Assembly: GCA_964622685.1 (NCBI GenBank)
Contig: CAZUUU010000030.1
Span: 1 to 26,460, forward strand
Source of the DNA: Methylibium sp964622685
GTDB taxonomy: Bacteria > Pseudomonadota > Gammaproteobacteria > Burkholderiales > Burkholderiaceae_C
Direction of reading: 5' to 3'
Length of the DNA: 26,460 bases
In this document: one piece after another, positions 24,198-26,460 of the stretch
Numbering within the stretch: the first letter of the stretch is position 1
Layout of the letters: the number at the start of each line of letters is the position of its first letter
Notes under the pieces: generated by a model
The model's database searches: none
Seen by the model: only the letters and a program-made list of their open reading frames with translations
What the model was told of the DNA's origin: nothing
Position numbers and translations under genes: made by a program

Positions 24198-24929
24198 TCA
24201 GCACCGGATGCCGACGTGCAGCGCGACGACGCCACCGGTCAGGGTATGGACGTCGACGTGCCCGAAGCCGGCGGCCTTCATCATGGCCTTCAGCGTCGCA
24301 CGATCCGGGTGCATGCGGATCGACTCGGCCAGGTAGCGATAGCTTTCGGCATCGCCAGCCACCCACTGCCCCAGGCGGGGCAGCACCTTGAACGAGTACC
24401 AGTCGTAGGCCTTCTCGAGCGGCTTGGCCACCTTGGAGAACTCCAGCACCAGGAGCCGGCCGCCGGGCCGCAGCACGCGGGCCATCTCGGCCAGCGCCTG
24501 CTCCTTGTGCGTCATGTTGCGCAGGCCGAAGGCCACGCTGACCAGGTCGAAGCTCGCGTCGGCGAAAGGGAGCGCCTCGGCGTCGCAGATCGTCGTCGGC
24601 AGCGACAGGCCTTCATCGAGCAGCCGGTCGCGGCCGGTGCGCAACATGGCTTCGTTGATGTCGGTGTGGACGACGGTGCCCGCGGCGCCGACCTGCCGGG
24701 CGAACGCGCGCGCCAGGTCGCCCGTGCCACCGGCGATGTCGAGCACCTTGTCGCCCTCGCGCAGCCTGGCGACGGCCACCGTGTAGGCCTTCCAGGCCCG
24801 ATGCAGCCCCATCGACATCAGGTCGTTCATCACGTCGTACCTCGACGCGACGCTGTCGAAGACGCCGCGCACGCGGCCGGCCTTCGCGCTGTCGTCGACG
24901 GTCTCGAAGCCGAAGTGGGTCTGGCTCAC
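24198..24929 (-). CDS. ubiE: Ubiquinone/menaquinone C-methyltransferase UbiE
   Basis: 243 residues, class I SAM-dependent methyltransferase that C-methylates the ubiquinone precursor (2-polyprenyl-6-methoxy-1,4-benzoquinol). UbiE signature 1, YDVMNDLMSMGLHRAWK (31-47), SAM motif VLDIAGGTGDLA (62-73) and signature 2 RVLRPGGRLLVLEFSKV are all intact. GTG 24929 is taken as the start, with GAGG eight bases upstream and only 10 bases after the DUF971 gene stop. It ends the HIT-DUF971-ubiE group; the next 177 bp separates it from the EPS operon on the same strand. Confidence 0.96.
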   Translation of the reverse strand: MSQTHFGFETVDDSAKAGRVRGVFDSVASRYDVMNDLMSMGLHRAWKAYTVAVARLREGDKVLDIAGGTGDLARAFARQVGAAGTVVHTDINEAMLRTGRDRLLDEGLSLPTTICDAEALPFADASFDLVSVAFGLRNMTHKEQALAEMARVLRPGGRLLVLEFSKVAKPLEKAYDWYSFKVLPRLGQWVAGDAESYRYLAESIRMHPDRATLKAMMKAAGFGHVDVHTLTGGVVALHVGIRC

Positions 24930-24939
24930 GGTCCGCGCC

Positions 24940-25356
24940 TCAGTGGTGATGTCCGCAGGACGAGCCGGGAGCCTCGGGCATCGGCGTGTCGCGCGTGGCG
25001 CCGGCCGCCTCGAGGCGCCGCTGGTAGTCGGCCCACAGGGCGTCCTGCTGATCACCCAGGTAGTACAGGTAGTCCCAGGCATAGAGCCCCGAGCTGTGGC
25101 CGTCCGAGAAGGTCGGCTGCACCGCGTAGTTGCCGACCGGCTCGAGGCCGACGATCTCGACCTCGCGCTTGCCGGTCTGCAGCACCTCCTGGCCGGGGCC
25201 GTGGCCCTGCACCTCGGCCGACGGCGAGTAGACGCGCAGCAGTTCGAACGGCAGCCGGAACGTGGCGCCGTCGGTGAAGGCGATCTCGAGGATGCGCGAC
25301 TGCTGGTGCACCGTCAGTGCGGTCGGCGTGGGGGTGTCCTTGGTGAGACCGGCCAT
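24940..25356 (-). CDS. DUF971 domain protein
   Basis: 138 residues, of unknown molecular function. The DUF971 fold (shared with the N-terminal domain of gamma-butyrobetaine hydroxylase) is marked by ILEIAFTDGATFRLPFELLRVYSPSAEVQGHG, GKREVEIVGLEPVGNYAV and YAWDYLYYLG. The C-terminus ends in SSCGHHH, a possible metal-binding tail. It starts at ATG 25356 with AGGA four bases before it and lies between the HIT gene and ubiE, suggesting a small operon. Confidence 0.92.
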   Translation of the reverse strand: MAGLTKDTPTPTALTVHQQSRILEIAFTDGATFRLPFELLRVYSPSAEVQGHGPGQEVLQTGKREVEIVGLEPVGNYAVQPTFSDGHSSGLYAWDYLYYLGDQQDALWADYQRRLEAAGATRDTPMPEAPGSSCGHHH

Positions 25357-25383
25357 GGTGTCCTGGGGAAGTTCGTCGGGAGT

Positions 25384-25818
25384 CTAGTCGCCGGCCGGCG
25401 CCGCCAACGCCATGGCCACACGCGCGTCCAGCGCTTCCAGGGTGATCGGCAGGCGCTGCGCCGCCGGCGGGTCGACGGCCCGCTGCGCAGGGCCCCAGAC
25501 CGGCTGCGGGAAGTGGCTGTCCCAGTCGAAGCGCGCGATCACGTGCCAATGCAGGTGCGGCACGACGTTGCCCAGGCTCGCGAGGTTGATCTTGGTCGGG
25601 CGCAGGGCCTCGCGCAACACCGTTTCGACCTTCGCGACGGCCTGCATGCACAGGCTGCGCTGGGGCGGGGCGAGGTCGGTCCACTCGGCCACGTGCGCGT
25701 TCCAGACCACGCGGTAGAAGGCCGGGAAGCTGACGTCGGGGGCGCGGATCACGCGGAACTCGGCGTGGCGGACCACCGGCACGCCGCCCTCCGTCGTGCA
25801 CAGCTCGCAGACGCTCAC
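25384..25818 (-). CDS. HIT family nucleotide hydrolase/transferase
   Basis: 144 residues. The histidine triad H88-L-H90-W-H92 in VVPHLHWHVIARF is intact, giving nucleoside-phosphate hydrolase or transferase activity in this superfamily. An N-terminal CELC pair (4 and 7) suggests the zinc site seen in some HIT proteins. The start is GTG 25818, which overlaps the stop of the upstream Fe-S gene in GTGA, so they are cotranscribed. The physiological substrate is not known. Confidence 0.92.
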   Translation of the reverse strand: MSVCELCTTEGGVPVVRHAEFRVIRAPDVSFPAFYRVVWNAHVAEWTDLAPPQRSLCMQAVAKVETVLREALRPTKINLASLGNVVPHLHWHVIARFDWDSHFPQPVWGPAQRAVDPPAAQRLPITLEALDARVAMALAAPAGD

Positions 25819-26460
25819 ACGAGGACCCGCTCGATGCCGCCGGCGTTGGCCTTCTCCACGTAGGCCGGCAGCCACTCCTCGCCGAGGATGCGGCGCGCCA
25901 TCTCGACGACGATGTAGTCGGCCTCGAGCAGGCCGTTGTTCAGGTCGTTGCCGTAGCGGGACAGGCCCTGCAGGCAGCTCGGGCAGGAGGTCAGGATCTT
26001 CACCGGCCCGTCGGCGGCGACAGCCGCCGTCGCGCGCAGCGCCGCCTCGTCGCGCCGCAGTTCCTCTTCCTTACGGAAGCGCACCTGGGTCGCGATGTCG
26101 GGCCGCGTCACGCCCAGGGTGCCGCTCTCGCCGCAGCAGCGCTCGCTCTTCAGCACCGCGGGGCCGACGAGCGCCTTCACGGTCTTCATCGGTTCCTGCT
26201 GCTTCATGGGGCTGTGGCAGGGGTCGTGGTACAGGTACGCACCCTCGTTGCCTTGCAGCGTGATGCCCTTCTCCAGCAGGTACTCGTGGATGTCGACGAT
26301 GCGGCAGCCGGGGAAGATCTTCTCGAACTCGTAGCCCTGCAGTTGGTCGTAGCAGGTGCCGCAGCTGACCACCACGGTCTTGATGTCCAGGTAGTTCAGC
26401 GTGTTGGCCACGCGGTGGAAGAGCACCCGGTTGTCGGTGATCATCTTCTCGGCCTTGTCG
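25815..26460 (-). CDS. Cysteine-rich Fe-S oxidoreductase, C-terminal part (5' end outside window)
   Basis: At least 214 residues of the C-terminus, running off the right edge. Cysteine motifs VVSCGTCYDQL, HDPCHSP, ERCCGESG and LTSCPSCLQGL make up CCG (DUF224) domains, which bind Fe-S clusters in heterodisulfide reductase, GlpC and glycolate or lactate oxidase subunits. In Burkholderiales the gene beside HIT, DUF971 and ubiE is, from memory, a large FAD/FMN and Fe-S dehydrogenase with a DUF3683 region, so this is probably its tail. The FAD part is not visible here. The stop overlaps the HIT start. Confidence 0.85.
   Translation of the reverse strand, partial: DKAEKMITDNRVLFHRVANTLNYLDIKTVVVSCGTCYDQLQGYEFEKIFPGCRIVDIHEYLLEKGITLQGNEGAYLYHDPCHSPMKQQEPMKTVKALVGPAVLKSERCCGESGTLGVTRPDIATQVRFRKEEELRRDEAALRATAAVAADGPVKILTSCPSCLQGLSRYGNDLNNGLLEADYIVVEMARRILGEEWLPAYVEKANAGGIERVLV

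Noticed and set aside
1..26460. CRISPR arrays, tRNA or rRNA genes and complete insertion sequences
   Set aside because: I saw no regularly spaced repeats, no cloverleaf or rRNA-like segment, and no transposase-like protein on either strand.

Overview
The window reads as part of a high-GC betaproteobacterial chromosome, most likely Burkholderiales. Two things point there. The first is the EpsD-EpsE-EpsF-EpsG-XrtB exopolysaccharide (EPS) gene order. The second is the flanking block of a cysteine-rich Fe-S oxidoreductase, a HIT protein, a DUF971 protein and UbiE, an arrangement I associate with that order. Nearly everything left of about 24.1 kb is one large polysaccharide locus; the rightmost 2.3 kb is a separate housekeeping cluster.

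Layout. (1) 1-54 is the last 17 codons of a secreted beta-helix protein, followed by two strong hairpins. (2) 319-1440 (+) is a GT92/GT2-like glycosyltransferase. (3) 1437-6050 (-) is a tightly overlapping four-gene operon transcribed MBOAT acyltransferase, membrane-anchored SGNH protein, FkbH-like enzyme, acyl carrier protein. (4) 6278-7462 (+) is a GT4 glycosyltransferase, followed by a 338-bp stretch with no gene. (5) 7801-10680 (+) holds two paralogous beta-helix proteins; the first ends in exactly the same 54 bases as the copy at the left edge. (6) 10726-11946 (+) is a second GT4 enzyme. (7) 11906-14397 (-) is an SDR and GMC oxidoreductase pair. (8) 14470-15891 (+) is a second membrane SGNH/AlgX-like protein. 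(9) 15904-24020 (-) is the core EPS operon epsD-epsE-epsF-epsG-xrtB-wzy-wzx. (10) 24198-26460 (-) is Fe-S oxidoreductase (partial), HIT, DUF971 and ubiE.

How it fits together. The glycosyltransferases would build a lipid-linked repeat unit. The flippase would move it across the inner membrane, the Wzy-like protein would polymerise it under control of EpsF and EpsG, and EpsE would export it, with EpsD as a periplasmic folding helper. Two acyl-transfer modules and an SDR/GMC pair would decorate it. Beta-helix proteins are secreted and may bind or cleave the polymer. No initiating sugar-phosphate transferase, no EpsI and no PEP-CTERM substrate for the exosortase is present in the window.

The most interesting element is the MBOAT-SGNH-FkbH-ACP operon. 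It has the same architecture as the Dlt system (DltB, DltD, DltC), but with an FkbH enzyme, known elsewhere to load glyceryl units on a carrier protein, in place of the D-alanine ligase DltA. I infer a carrier-protein-dependent glyceroylation system for an extracellular polysaccharide. A second notable point is a recognisable MshEN-type (c-di-GMP-binding) double motif at the N-terminus of the EpsG kinase.
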